Shown here: in pieces, positions 27,758 to 40,870 of the stretch | How positions within the stretch are numbered: position 1 is the stretch's first letter | How the letters are laid out: each line of letters starts with the position of its first letter | DNA from: Strigamia acuminata | Taxonomy: Eukaryota; Arthropoda; Chilopoda; Geophilomorpha; Linotaeniidae | Direction: 5' to 3' | Assembly: GCA_949358305.1 (NCBI GenBank) | Contig: OX442314.1 | Span: 61,513,369-61,577,368 of the forward strand | Length of the DNA stretch: 64,000 bases | Notes under the pieces: model-generated | Told to the model about the DNA's origin: nothing | Database searches by the model: none | The model's input: the letters and a program-made list of their open reading frames with translations, nothing else | Translations under genes and position numbers: made by a program

Positions 27758-29586
27758 AGGCTTTTATTATTCGAGATTTATCGAAGGGAATAAAAGGATA
27801 AGAGACCAGGAAAGTCATACAATAACAATGCGCCATGCGCAAAAATTACACAAATTTTCAAAAAAAAGTAAACAAAAATAAACTAAAATAAATTAAACAA
27901 AAATGATGCGCGTCTGCGCAAAGACTTAACAACTCTGTCTAAAATAATAAGCAAAAGTTAAACAATACTAGATTAAATATCAAAAATCAATCAAATTATT
28001 AAAAGCAAAGAATTAATAAATCACCATGGCTTTTGAAAATAAATTTAAACTAAGATTTTTTGTAAAGTCACAATGGTAAATTTTAAATCATTTTACTCGA
28101 AATCACAAAACGAAACGGGGACAACACAAGGAGGGCGAACACTAAACCTAAAGGGGCCGACGATACCTAGGACGGACGAGAATCTATACATTTTACCCAA
28201 ACAATTTATGAAATAAAAATTTTAAACACTTTTACTTTTTACTTTTTGTATAAATAAACATTTTTTCTCGTTTCAAAATCAAAACGAATAAAGATCAACA
28301 ATTTTAAATCAAACGAAAAGAAATAGCCGACACATGAGATTTATCAGGAATCGTGATGGGATTTATTAAATCAGATTGGGTATTTTATGTTATGGTAGGA
28401 TGCGCATAATTGCGCAAAACAAACACAAAATAAAGGTAAAGTACAAAATTATGCAACCTGCATAAGGTAAGTATGATTTCAGGTTAATAGGAACTTTTAA
28501 AATGGATGCGCGAAACTTTGCGCAAGGATAATTAGGTTATTAATTCTATGAATGGAATGGAAAACAAAAATATAATATTAGAAACATAACAAATACCCGC
28601 GCGCACAATACAACTCGTATTGCCACGGAAATTAAACAGGTTGATCTAAAATATCACAGAATTAAAGTAATCATGAAAAATTAGTTAAATATCACAATAA
28701 TCTTGATTAAATATTAAATAATTATGAAAAAACACTCATTAAATAAATTTAAACATTGAATACTAACTTGAATCATTCCAGAACAATTCGCGCAAAAAAT
28801 AAGGATTAGATGAAATTAAATTCCTAAACTTCGGAAGAAATTATCATAATTAAATGAAGATAATTCTGGAATGATTATAGCACAAAAAGATATCAAAATA
28901 ATTAAACTAAAATAGATATTTCAATAATATAACTAAAAAATTATCAAAATCATAATTGCACTTAAATATAATTGTAGTACTAAAAATCTAATTGTCCGAT
29001 TCTAAAGCACTAAAAGCGTAAAAACGATTAAACAAAAATATAAATTATCAGTGAGAATTATCACAGTAGAGAACTTGCGCAAAAACAATAACACTTATGA
29101 TGAAACACTAATAATAATTGTTTGTTCTTCGAATCAACACATTACCGTTGCCCACGTTCCTTCCATTAAGTCCTCCAACTCGAAAGATATTTTACGGAGC
29201 GCCTCATCAATGGAATCGCATGGCGGAACGGGAAAATGATGAAGATTTAAAGATGATGATGAATGTTGGTTGTGGATACCGTGAAGATATTTAAATGCAG
29301 GCCAGCCCAAACTCAACGCACAAATGCGGAGATGTTTTATTAGGGTATTTACCAGAGATCCACGATCTGGCGGAGCATTTTTGACACAATTAGAGATGAA
29401 AATATGATGAAAACACAAAATAATGATGAATAGTAGGTTGATGTGCGCACAAAGTATTCGCAAATCACCAGGATCCTCGTATCAAGTCTTTCAACTCAAC
29501 GCCGAAGCGGAGGAATTTTACGAAGCGCCCATTAATACGATCTCCTGACTTAAATTTGCAAAAAACTTGCGCACACAAGGTCACGT
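27758..29586 (-). other. B2 AT-rich region between ORF3 and polypurine tract
   Basis: Counterpart of 21073-22892 in B1. No supported gene. The small frame with a hydrophobic N-terminus is at 29134-29463 and differs by one residue from that in B1. Confidence 0.6.
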
Positions 29587-32361
29587 TTAGGATTGTTGTT
29601 CGAAATCCTTTTCCAAGATTTCGCGATGACGAGGAATTCGAAAATATTTAATCATATTAAGCGCAATTTCCACCACTATGCGCTGCGCATCGTGAAAGTT
29701 AATTGCACCTCGTCGGTTAATCTCGTTTCGACAATGGTCGAGAAATAACTCTCCATATCGTTGATACAATAAGTTTAATAACGGATTTGCCTCGGCCAGG
29801 GGCATGCGCAAATCAGCAACGGCGAGAGAACGGAAAAGTTGTCGTTGCGCTTGTGTTGACATTCCAAACTGAAGGCACTCACCTCGACCGTTAGCGAAGT
29901 TGCAGATAATAGCCGCTGGAGACATCAAGCTAGGCAAAAGTTCTAAAGTAATTGTGGGTGGGGCATCGTCCCAACCCGAGAAACCCGGACCCGGTGGAAT
30001 GGATGGCGCAAATTCGTGATGGTGAGCTGAAGTTTGAAGCATCTCTCGCAATTCGTTTAAACGAGTTTCCTCAGCGCGTCGCTTTTCTTCCGCTTCCTTA
30101 GCTTCCTGGATCGCTTTCTTTTCCTCCTCAACACAATGGATCTCGGCAACGCGTGCTTTTTCCGCCGCATGTTTCTGCTCGTACTCCCGTTGACGTTGCT
30201 CGGTGGTCATTCGCTCGTAGTCACGTCGGCGCCGAATGTGATAGATCATGCGCGAGATCTCCTCATGCATGATCCAAATTAACTGCTCCAGAACGCCATC
30301 ATGATCGTAGATATCGCATTCCGACATCCGCCTCAATACTTGAGCAGCCATATCGCGAATGCGAGTCTTCATCTGACCATGAATGTTACGGAAATCCACA
30401 CGAAGTATCTCAAAATCTTTGTCCATCATATGTTCTAAAAGCGCAATCCACCCTTTACGTTCCATATGAAATCGGGTCTTAGATACTTCTGGCCCCTTTA
30501 CGCAAATTTCGACTTCGAATTCATCTAATAAATCGGGAATTAGTTCCAGAGAATTTACTGGTTTCGTTGTTACGCCGTATCGGTCAACTGCCAGATCGCA
30601 ATGGGAGGCAATATCTCCAAGAGCCTGTGCCCCATCAGAGGCGATAGTCGCGCTGGCTTCGGTAGGAGCCACTCGAGAGGGCGGCGTCGAAGTCTGACTG
30701 GAGGAAACTGAGATCGTACTCGGCGTGGAAACGGCCCTCGTGATGGTGGAAACATTGCGCGATGGTAACTGCGCATATGTGATAGGTCCAGGCGTCGACA
30801 CTGGTATGTTCGAAATCTTCGTCGTTGAACACGAGGGGGCCTCTGTTGCCCTAGCCGCCGTTACCGTGGTGGAAGTAGCATTCGCAGTTGTCACGAGAAT
30901 ATTCTTCTTTGCTAAAAGCTTCGGTCGGGCACCTGTGTTAGAATTGAGATTATTATTATTAGAAGTTGGGGTTAAAGATGTCGCGGAAAAATTCGCGTTC
31001 TGTGGCGATTGCGCAAATCGCTCCCGCATCGCTGGAGGAAGTCGTGCACTGAGTGGTGGTCCGCGGGGTTGCTGCGTGGACGGAACATTGGACAACTGTG
31101 GATCGGCCATTTTCCGCTCCAACTTTCGAACGTCCTGGACCTGTGCAGCCGGTGCCTCCGCAAAAATCTCATGAGCCACTCCACAGATGGACGGGGTTAC
31201 ACTGAAACTTGATTCGTTGTCCCGAACTGGTGGAGTGCCGGAACGACACTGGGCGATTTCTTCGTTATGCATACGAGTTAATTCCGCCATTTCTTGTTCA
31301 GTCACATTTCCCAACGTAGAACGGCCAGAATAATAGCGCAAATCACAGGGCGGATCTGAGTTCTCGTTTTTTGTAACTGGAATTGAATCAATATGAGTAG
31401 ACACACTTGTGAACATGGAATCGTCGTCGTCCTCATCATCCCCGTTATCGTCAATGGATAAACCGGCCAGTTGCGCTGTTGCTTGTGCAAGGGTTTCCTC
31501 AGATGGCTGTAGACGGTATCTAGTCGTATTGGTGTCCCGAGTTTCGTCACGGCGCAAAGGCATTTTCGTGTCCTCGATCTTACCCAGCACCTTCTGCGTA
31601 AGTTTCTCTGTACGATCCTCTCGTCTGTTGATTGAACATGGAGGACGATTTCCTGTAAAATAGGGTAATACTGACTGGTCATTGGTGTCTATGGTATCCA
31701 TTGCGCCCTGAGTCTCTGCAACCAGTTCCACTTGCTCACTCATCATCGAGGCATCCCCTGGAAATGGGTGAAAATAGCGAATTGTTGCAGATTGCATCTG
31801 ATCAACAAGATGTTGTTCTTTCAACATGGGAGCCAGTCCTTCCACTTCGTCTTGGAGTAAGTTTGGCACTTGGATATATAGAAGTTGAACTACCTCAGCC
31901 ATCGGATAGATCCATTGTCGCGGTGTAATGCGATTTGTGTGCGCAACCCGTTGCGCCCGGTGCCAATACCAGAAATGAATTGTCCGAAACCTCTGTATCG
32001 ACACCGGACTCCCGTTCAGTGGTCGAAAAGGCGGGTATGTCACGCTTACGATAATCACATGGTCTTGTTCATATCTTCGCAACACCCAACCGTAGATTTG
32101 GTGCATCCAAACAATGTGTAGATTGCGCCGTAAGTCCCCCCGACCGTCACACGCCCGGCACTTGCACTCCGGTCTCGGCGGGTCGATCTCTTTACCATAG
32201 CCGGAACATACCGGACATATCTCGAAATTAGGGAATCCAGCATCGAGTGGATCATCGGGATGGTTGTGCGGAAACTTTGGTGGACCCGCCGCATGTAAAG
32301 GCGGTGTTCGATAGTTTTTCGGATATTTCCTTCCCGGGAAGTCCTCATTGCAACACGCCAT
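29587..32361 (-). CDS. B2 ORF3: DnaJ-like zinc-finger protein
   Basis: 924 residues, colinear with B1 ORF3 and differing at only a handful of positions. It keeps both CXXCXGXG motifs, the Ser/Thr-rich middle and the charged C-terminal coiled coil. The frame has stayed open although gag and pol of this copy are broken. This may simply reflect the small number of mutations. The start was chosen at the ATG whose first base is 32361, matching B1 and B3; an in-frame extension upstream crosses the presumed splice acceptor. Confidence 0.85.
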   Translation of the reverse strand: MACCNEDFPGRKYPKNYRTPPLHAAGPPKFPHNHPDDPLDAGFPNFEICPVCSGYGKEIDPPRPECKCRACDGRGDLRRNLHIVWMHQIYGWVLRRYEQDHVIIVSVTYPPFRPLNGSPVSIQRFRTIHFWYWHRAQRVAHTNRITPRQWIYPMAEVVQLLYIQVPNLLQDEVEGLAPMLKEQHLVDQMQSATIRYFHPFPGDASMMSEQVELVAETQGAMDTIDTNDQSVLPYFTGNRPPCSINRREDRTEKLTQKVLGKIEDTKMPLRRDETRDTNTTRYRLQPSEETLAQATAQLAGLSIDDNGDDEDDDDSMFTSVSTHIDSIPVTKNENSDPPCDLRYYSGRSTLGNVTEQEMAELTRMHNEEIAQCRSGTPPVRDNESSFSVTPSICGVAHEIFAEAPAAQVQDVRKLERKMADPQLSNVPSTQQPRGPPLSARLPPAMRERFAQSPQNANFSATSLTPTSNNNNLNSNTGARPKLLAKKNILVTTANATSTTVTAARATEAPSCSTTKISNIPVSTPGPITYAQLPSRNVSTITRAVSTPSTISVSSSQTSTPPSRVAPTEASATIASDGAQALGDIASHCDLAVDRYGVTTKPVNSLELIPDLLDEFEVEICVKGPEVSKTRFHMERKGWIALLEHMMDKDFEILRVDFRNIHGQMKTRIRDMAAQVLRRMSECDIYDHDGVLEQLIWIMHEEISRMIYHIRRRRDYERMTTEQRQREYEQKHAAEKARVAEIHCVEEEKKAIQEAKEAEEKRRAEETRLNELREMLQTSAHHHEFAPSIPPGPGFSGWDDAPPTITLELLPSLMSPAAIICNFANGRGECLQFGMSTQAQRQLFRSLAVADLRMPLAEANPLLNLLYQRYGELFLDHCRNEINRRGAINFHDAQRIVVEIALNMIKYFRIPRHREILEKDFEQQS

Positions 32362-33155
32362 GTTGGTTTCAATATGTTGATAAAAATATAATGCGCCTAA
32401 GTTGGTAGAGGTAATGCTTATATAAATACACAAAACAAATAATACGTTTGACAGACGATACTCACAATTATCAAGCGCAACAACACGAACGCGCACAGAA
32501 CGAAACAAACAACGAGGAGTAAAGAATATTCCCAGGAATGTAACGAGTCGTGAACTTTGCTTCGAGAAGCTTCGATGAACGATTGAAAACTCGCACATGT
32601 AATAAAGTCGGGTTCGAGGTTAGACACTAACTAATTGCAATAGAAAGGCGACATTCAGTGTTGGAATTCAGAAGTTAACGAAAGTTGTCTTCGCTCAAAA
32701 CTCTTGTTTCAAAGTAATTAAATAAGGATGGTGAGATAGACAAGTAATAATTCAGAACACAGAATATTAATTTAAATAAAGTGCGCATAAATTATATTAA
32801 TTGAATAATTTAAATGAATTGTGGAAATAGCCACGTGCTATTGTTAGAGATTAATTGGCATCGCGCACTCTGGTGATGGACATAGTCCCTGCTTGAAATG
32901 GACTTAGCCATTTTCCAGTCGCAAGTGAATATAAACATGAACACACAACACGGAACATTAAATATAAAATATGAAGAAAACATAAAATAACATAAAACAT
33001 AAAAATTAGGATGAATAAATTTAAAATGAAAGGAAAAATAGTTTTTAAACAAAATAGGTAGTAAAGATAGATTTACACCGGATTACACTTGGTTTTTTCT
33101 TTTTTGTTTTTTTTTTTTTTTTTCTTTTTTTTTTTGTTCAGAAAATAAAAGAAAA
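32362..33155 (-). other. B2 spacer between pol and ORF3
   Basis: AT-rich, with a long interrupted T/A tract (33091-33136), the conserved post-pol CTAAGT hairpin (minus strand, near 32893-32914) and the splice acceptor before ORF3. No gene. Confidence 0.55.
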
Positions 33156-36100
33156 TTACTTAAATGAAAGAAAATAGGCAGAAAAAATATCTAAAGTGTT
33201 GACAGCAAAAATTTCAACATGTTTATCAATAATTTCAACGTCTTTTAAAGTTAAAAAGTTGGCCTCGGCAAAAAACCAATGTCGCAACTCTACGACATTA
33301 TAGGGCTGGGTTTTTTGACCGTTTTCATCCATTAGGATTACTGTATTGGGGCCCACCAATCTATGTATAATATATACACCTTCAGTACGCTGGCGCAACC
33401 CTGCTGCGAATTGCTTATCGGCAGATGAAGGTTGCCGATTGCGCAAAGTTACCCAGTCGCCAGGACGGAAGTCATGGGGACGGCGTTTTAAATCGAACCA
33501 TTTTTTGTGTCGAATTTCGGACTCGCGCAAGTTGTTAATCGCGCTTTCTCGCATTCTACGCATATGTTCGTGCAAATTCTCAGCTTCCACGGGCGGCAAC
33601 GGTTCTCCGTCATCCGTGTCGCTATCCAGGTCGCCCGGAAATCGAGCTTCCTGGCCTGTTACCATTTTAAAGGGTGAATACTTTAAAGAAATTTGATACG
33701 CTGAATTAATCGCGAGCACGAAATAGCCAATGTTGACGTCCCATCTAGTATGGTCATCATCAATATATGCTAATATACAGTTCTTTAATGATTGGTTAAG
33801 CCTTTCCGCAATATTACCTTGCGGGTGATATGCGGCGGTATATCTATTTATTGCGCCAAGTTGCTGGATTTGGCTACGAAATTCTGGTGAGCGAAAAGCA
33901 GGCGCATTATCGCTGATAATTATCTTGGGGAAACCCCATCTTTTACAGAATTTCTGAATTTGTTTCACTGTAGTGGCTATGTTTGAGTTTTCGGTTAGAC
34001 GTACGTCTAACCATCGGCTAGCAGAGTCGACCATCACAAAGGCATAGCAATGTCCCCCTGTGGATCGAGGCTTCTTGCCATAATAGTCGATATAGATAGC
34101 AGAGAAAAGATGGCGCGATCTGGACATTATCATTTTTCCATATGGGAGTCTGTTAAGGGGTTTAGCTCTTTGACACGCTTCGCAAACCTGTATCCATGTT
34201 CGAATATCTTCGCGCATTTTTGGCCAAAATACGCGCGATTTAATGCGATGGAGTGTTCGTTCTTGCCCCATATGTCCAACTACGGGAGGATAGTGCATTG
34301 CGTGGAAATATCTTTCTCTAAGTTCAAATGGGAGATATATTTGGCGCCTCTTTCTAATTTCATTAATATGGACAGGAGGGAAGCGACATAACATCTCTTT
34401 ATACATGCCGAAATCTTGCGCGTCAGCCACAATTTTAGCAGCCTCATCTGGATCAAGAGGTAACATTTGGGCAGTTAAATAAAATATCAACTCACGCGAC
34501 CAGGGATCCTGTCTTTGCGCAGCAATGATTTCAGCAGCAGTAGGCAACAGCTCGAACGGAGGATGTTCGATTGGTGGATCGTGCTCCAATTCGGCTTGCT
34601 TCTCTGCTTCAGTCCTCGAATCCTCAATTACTGTTCTTTCCCGTCGCGGACGCAATCTCGACGGAGTTCTCTGCGCTGATGTTGGAGGCGCAAAATAATT
34701 CCTTGTTAGTGGCGACATGTCACGAATGGGTCCAAAACTGTCCTCAGATGATGTAGAGTCAGAATCCGGGTCTGAAGTATATCCTTCCGGCCTTTGTTGT
34801 CCTGATGGTCCCGCCGCATCATCATACATTACTGGTTCGGAAGGTTGACGTGGAGAAATAACAGGAAAATCAGTGATAGGAATGGAAGGAGTTGGGGAAG
34901 GAGTTGGTAAATTTGGAATTTCAGGAGAAGGTCTTGGAATGGGCCTTCGATGGCTATCAGGTTGAATTATTGGTGCAGGGACTCCAGTGATTCGACGGAA
35001 ATTTCGTCGTATTTTATCCACCAAGGTTCCAGGTGTCGGCAATTGTGATGGCGCCGAAGCAGTCTTTTTTCTAAAACTGGATGGATTTATTGGCGCAGGA
35101 ATTCTGGTTGGAATAATTGCCGAAGGAGGAATGGAACTAAGAATAGGAGTGGATATTGGAGTTACAGGAGGGGTAATAATAGGTAAAGGTGGTGGAATTA
35201 AAACAGTTTTAGGTTTTGGTTTCACCACATGGGAAGGAATAGCGGATCTACGTCGCACTGCCTTCAACCTTCCTACTTGCTGTGATTTCAATAACTTCGG
35301 AAATGTCCACTGTTTAATAGTTCCCGCATACCTGGGTGGTAGCCATGGTGGTGTTTTAGGAATCAAAGATGGATCCTTTAATCTAGCCCGAGTTCGTGTG
35401 GCTATTGCTCGTTTAGCACGAGGAGATAAAATTGGTACAATATTAATTTTACGTGGTCTTCCTCGTTTCTTTAACAAAATTGGAATTAAAGAGCGCTGTC
35501 GGCGAGTTCGTAAAGGCACTGAAACACGAACCGGTGATAAATTAGGAGTTTTTACTTGTGAGGTTGGTTGCGCAACTGGAACTGATGCATTTGGTGTTGC
35601 AGTTGGTTGCACAATTGGCGTTGGTTCAACTGGAGGGATTGTAACCGGCGGGGCTCTCGTTGGAGTAGTAGCTACGCCAGTAGAAGATGGAATTTGCGCA
35701 CCTGAAGTCGGCGCACTTCCAGTCACTTTACCTTTACCAGTTGGTCGAGGAATAAGAGATTTTTTCTTATTTTTCTTCTTAGTTGGTGAAGATGCTGCAA
35801 TGAGAGGCACTTTTTTAAATTTAGATTTAAACAACTTTCGAAACTGCAAATTAATGTCTTTTGGCAATTCCTTGATGATGTTAAGTGCCGGCCACTGGTT
35901 GCAATCATCGAAATAGGCTAGATAGCACGCCTCGTCGACCTCAGGGCTGTCATCTTCCTCGTCGACTTCAGGTGGGTCGACAGGAGCTCGACTCAGTGCA
36001 TCCGCTACCTTATTTTTGCATCCTGAGCAGTGCAGAAACGTGAATTTATAATCACTTAACGATAATACCCAACGGGCTAAACGTCCAGTTGGTTCCCTTT

Positions 36101-38800
36101 GCTGGAATAACCACTTAAGAGATTGATGGTCGCTCTCGAGGTAGAATGGCATCATCTCGAGGTATGCGCGAAAGCGTTTGACACCCCAAACCGCGGCCAA
36201 ACATTCGATTTCGGTTACTTTATAGTTCTTTTCAGCGCTGTTTAATGCGCGAGAGGCAAATGCAATTGGAATTCTCACACCTTCATCGTTAAGTTGCATT
36301 AAAGCAGCACCTAATCCAGAATAACTAGCATCGGTCTGCAGTATAAATGGTTTTTTCCAACTGGGAAAACGTCTTTTCAGTGTTGGTATCGCAATCTGGT
36401 CTTTCAGATATTCGAACGCTAATTGCTGCGCATCTGTCCAAATCCAAATTGCGTCCTTTTTAAGCAATGGTCGGAAAACTTCGCTAATTTTGGAAAAATT
36501 TGCAATGAATGATTGGTAATAACCTACCATGCCTTTCAATCGTTGTAATTCGCGCAAACTGGTTGGCGCGGGATAATTTTGAATAGCAACCACTTTCTTT
36601 GGATTTGGTGTAATCTGGCCAGATTCCACGATGTGTCCCAAAACCTCGAGTCTTTTTTGACAAAGCTCAGTCTTGTTGGCGTTCATGGTGAATCCAGCGT
36701 TGAACAATTCCTCTAAAACGAGGCGCAAATGTTGCACGTGTTCCTCGAAAGTTCGGCTAAAAATAATCACGTCATCAATATACACAAATACAAATTTGTA
36801 AAGATACTTTGCAAGAGTCTTATTCATCGCTCGTTGGAGTGTAGCGGGTCCGTTAATAGGTCCGAAAGGCATGCGCACATATTCGATAAACCTCGATGTG
36901 TTATAAAAGCTAAATACCGTTCGTCACCTTTGCGCACGCCGATCTGATGGAAAGCTTCGCGTCCGTCGATTATCGAAAACCAATGCGCACCTCCTAAATA
37001 TGCGAAGATGTTATCAATGTCCGGAAGTGGGTAAACGTCCGGAATTGTTTGCGCATTAATGGGGCGAAAATCCATAGCAGTTCTCCATTCGCCTGTCTTC
37101 TTGGGTACGACGACTGGAGCAACGGCGCAATCACTTTGGGATCGCCGAATAATACCTTGCTGCAGCTTTTTGTCGATATATTTATCAATTATCGCCTTTT
37201 TCGCAGGGTTTACCGGGCGCACAGGGACATGAATTGGACGAAAATCCGGTTTCAGGTTCACCTCGTACTCGGTGTTATTACATAAACCAATTTCTTCACG
37301 AAATATTTGCGAAATGGGCTGCAATGTTTTAATTAATAGTTTTATCTGTGGCACTGTTAATTTATTCCACAACTGGTGGTAAATCCAATCTAAATCGGTC
37401 GGATCCCCACTGGGTTGGTACTGCAGAAAATTAATGCCATTAATGTTCGTTTTAGAGTTATTCTTACCATTGTCAGGTTGCGCAGTCGGAAAGATGTTGA
37501 TTTTCGACTCCTTCTTGGCATTGATGTCTTTAGCACGTTGCGCAACGAGTTGTTTGGCAATTGGACGAATAACATTGATTTTTCGTCGTAAGCGTCGTAA
37601 TCGTCGGAACTGACTCAAAGTTAATTTACGTGAAATTGTCTTTTTTAAATTGGAGGAAATTTTAGAAGTTTCTTTCCTCTTTGGGGACCAAATATTCGAC
37701 CATTCGCGTTGCGCACGATGTCGAACTTGTTTAACTCGATACTGCGCATCATCATGTGGATACTCGAATATTTCTTGTTGCAAGGGTCTATGCGCCAGGA
37801 GGAGGCAGTTAATTTCACTCACCGGATCCGGTTTCCTTAGTATTTTCGTCGGAACGATCTCACTAATGGCCACCGGTGGGTTGGATGGATCCTGCGTTTC
37901 TTCCGGCGCAAATGGCAAAACCAGAATTGATTCTGACTTTTTTGCTTCTTCATAAGTCATGAATTTGCGAATCTCATTTGAGCCCACCATGCTCCACTGC
38001 TGTCTCGCATGGTCGATGTCGATTCCGGCCGCTGTGCAGAAATCACGTCCAAGGAGCATATCCATTTTGGCATCGGGTAAAACCATGCAAACGAATTTTA
38101 TTATGCCTACTGGGGCGCGCAAAGCAAGCTGCATCGACTTGGTGGAATCTACTATGTCACCAGACGCGACTTGCACCCGCTCATGGAGATTCACGAAGTC
38201 CAAACCCATTTTTTCGTGTAGTTGTTGAAACACGTCCTCACTCATTACACACGTTTGTGCGCCTGAGTCCAGAAGCGCAGTACAAGCTACATTAGCCCAG
38301 GAAATCTTTACGCAAGGTGCTTTCTTGCACAAACGATCCCCGCGCGTTATCTCAATGATGGGTTCTTGAGTTTCTTTAAGTTCCTCTGGCGTTAACATTA
38401 CGAAAGATACCTTCATAGGAGAGATCACTTCCTTTGGAGCCTCAGTCGTTGTTGCACTAGAAGTAGACTTAATTATTGGTAAAGTTTTAGTAATTTTACT
38501 CACTATTGTCACTTTCGCGTTTTTCTTCGAAATTACAGGTTGCAAATCTGTTAATTTCGGCAATTCGTCTTTTACAGCTTCAGGAACGGCAGTTTGCAGA
38601 TCTGACGCCTTCGTAGCTGATGTGATGATGGAAGATGATGAAGAAATAGCACTACTTACAGGTTTATACTCTGAAAGAGTAATAACAGTAGAAGATGTTG
38701 TTGAATTAACCTGTGAAGGATTGTCCTCTTTCAAGTTAATTAAAGATGAAGCGCGTCGTTTGGATTTCAGACGTTTTGCGCAAAAGGCCGGTCGACTCAT
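33156..38800 (-). pseudogene. pol: pol of B2, broken by a 1-bp deletion in the RT region
   Basis: Colinear with B1 pol. The N-terminal part (protease, start of RT) reads from the ATG at 38800 down to 36824. The rest (YIDD, RNase H, long linker, integrase) reads from about 36878 down to 33156 in another frame. Comparison with B1 shows one base missing near 36884-36886, just before the conserved MPFG segment of RT. All catalytic motifs remain on their own sides of the break. The ATG overlaps the gag stop (ATGA), as in B1. Because the rest is almost identical to B1, the break looks recent, or could be a sequencing error. Confidence 0.9.
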
Positions 38801-40767
38801 TTGCGGCCTGGTTCCACCGGCTTCCCGAACTTCAGGCCTTCGGAGTTTTCCGGTCTCCTAAATGGCTGGTAACAAATGGGGCACAACGGATGCCAAGTTG
38901 CTGTATCTACCAAATACCACCAATCCTTCGGTGTTTTCCTCCAGGCTGTACCTTTCTCAGGACATTTGACAGTTAATGGTGGTTTTGGCGCTGGTGGAAA
39001 CGTGACAATTGATGTAGAGCACACATGGTCCTTCGGGACGTCTGCTGGAGGTGTCAGAGTAGCTAAATTTATTTTAATTGTTGCTTTCTGAGCCGCCTCG
39101 GCGACTGTGCTCTTCTTAATTTCAAGTTCAGCATCCGTGTCGCTGCTACTAGTACTCGTATCGGGTTCCTGCGCAGGTGGAGATTGTTCTGGTCTCGCCT
39201 GCACTGCAGCTAACTCGATTAAGAATTGTTTTCGATACCTCGCAAAACGTTTGACGTCCTGGGACACGAGAGATTTGATTTCATCATCTCCTTTGGACTT
39301 CTCCGCAGCCTTGAGCACCGTGGGGCGTTGCGCATCACGTAGAGAAGGCATTCGCTGATCAGCCATACCCAGATCTTTGTATTCGTCTGCTCGAATGGTG
39401 TCCAGCTGTAGACGATTGTCGATGTCGTTTCCTCTTTGGATCGCCTCGTCCAGCGAGTTTACGTTCCATGCGCGCAAGAGATGAACAACCTCGGTTTGCA
39501 TCATGTTCTGAGCTTTCTCCCATTGGAGCTCTGGGTCGGTATATCCTGCAACTTGAAGATAATATACAATTTCACTTAAAAATGACATCGTAGACTCTCC
39601 ATTTCGCTGCTTTCGCTGGGATAGCTTCACATTGGCCGCTGCCGAATTCATGGCGAAAGCTCGTCGAAATAAAATCTCAAAGTCCTCCCATGTTTTTGGT
39701 TTTGGTTTTAGTGATAACCACCATCGCTGCGCTCTTCCACGCGTTGCTTGAATGACGAATACTTTTAAATATTCATCCACCGGGGCCTGCATAGAATACA
39801 TGTGCGCGTACAAATGCGCAAGAAAAAGATTAATGTAATCAAGATCGGCTTTATCTGGATCAAACAAAGGTGGTTTTCCAGGCTTGAAACAATTTTTATC
39901 TTTACTTGTATGTTGCGGTCTTACTGACGGCAGTGACAACTTTGCCTTGGTGTCGGATCTGTCCCGAGGATATCCCATCTTGGAGTATAGCATCGAGCTC
40001 ATTAAATCTCGATTTGCTCGTGTTGTTGAATCCAATTGAGCAGGTTCCTGTGATGGAGCCTGGGTGTAGATCATTGCCATTGCCGGCATTGGTGGCGTAG
40101 TTGTTGTGTAAACAATTTGCGCAGTTGGTGCGGACGTTCTTGTCTGCTGGCCTCGATGCTCAACTTCCCGAACTTGGTGCAGACGTGCTGTGGGAAGTCC
40201 TAAATCATATGGTGCCGAGGTGCCTTTAACTCTTATGGAGCCATGCGAGGATCCACCGTCTAGAGACCGTGTGGTCCCTGTTCGTAGAGAGCGAGGGCCT
40301 TGTTGGAATATTTCGCGAATCTCATTTACTAGACCTCGTGTTTGAGCATAGTATTGGTTGCGCAAGTCGGACATCAGCAAACCTTCCGTATTTAATGTGA
40401 CGGGGTCCACTAATGCTCTAGGCTGAGTCGAATCGAAAAAAGATGGCGCCGCCAAAAAGTCAGCGGGTGTTGACGTGGCAAAATTTACTTGAGGTTGCAC
40501 TCGTGAATTTGCAACAGCCATTGTCGTGATATGATTTGATGGGGCTGGCCTTTGTTGTGCAATACTCACAAGCGTTTCCTGTTGTTCGATACGATTTCTT
40601 CGTAATTGGTCGTGTTGCTGCCACTCTCAAAATTCCCTCTCTTCTTCTCGGCGAACACCACTCCTCCGTTCGGACTGTTGCCATTCCTGCTCCATTTCTA
40701 ACTCACTGAAATCAAATGGATCGCGCGTAACGGGACGAATTCCGTCACCTCCCAACTGTCTCGACAT
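38797..40767 (-). pseudogene. gag: gag of B2, with one premature in-frame stop
   Basis: The ATG at 40767 (minus strand) opens 46 codons and then meets TGA at 40627-40629; the frame continues open to TGA at 38797-38799. The capsid region (about 39420-39900), with the Trp-Trp and QxW patterns of retrotransposon gag, is intact. There is no CCHC knuckle. Instead the tail has a Trp-rich stretch and a CPxC pair, conserved in B3. It encodes the particle protein of this family. It is the only B1/B2-type gag seen at full length here, since B1 gag is split. Confidence 0.85.
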
Positions 40768-40848
40768 GTGAAGAAAATGTGAAATGATTAAATAAATAAC
40801 TCAAAAAACTAACCTTTTCGCGCATTTAAGCCTTATAGGTGAGAGCGA

Positions 40849-40866
40849 ATCCTGTCAGGCTCGCCA
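40849..40866 (-). other. Primer binding site of B2
   Basis: TGGCGAGCCTGACAGGAT on the minus strand, starting four bases after the 5' LTR. It begins with TGG (complement of CCA), as expected for a tRNA 3' end. B3 has the same site with two changes and the same 4-base gap. I cannot name the tRNA. Confidence 0.75.
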
Positions 40867-40870
40867 TGTT

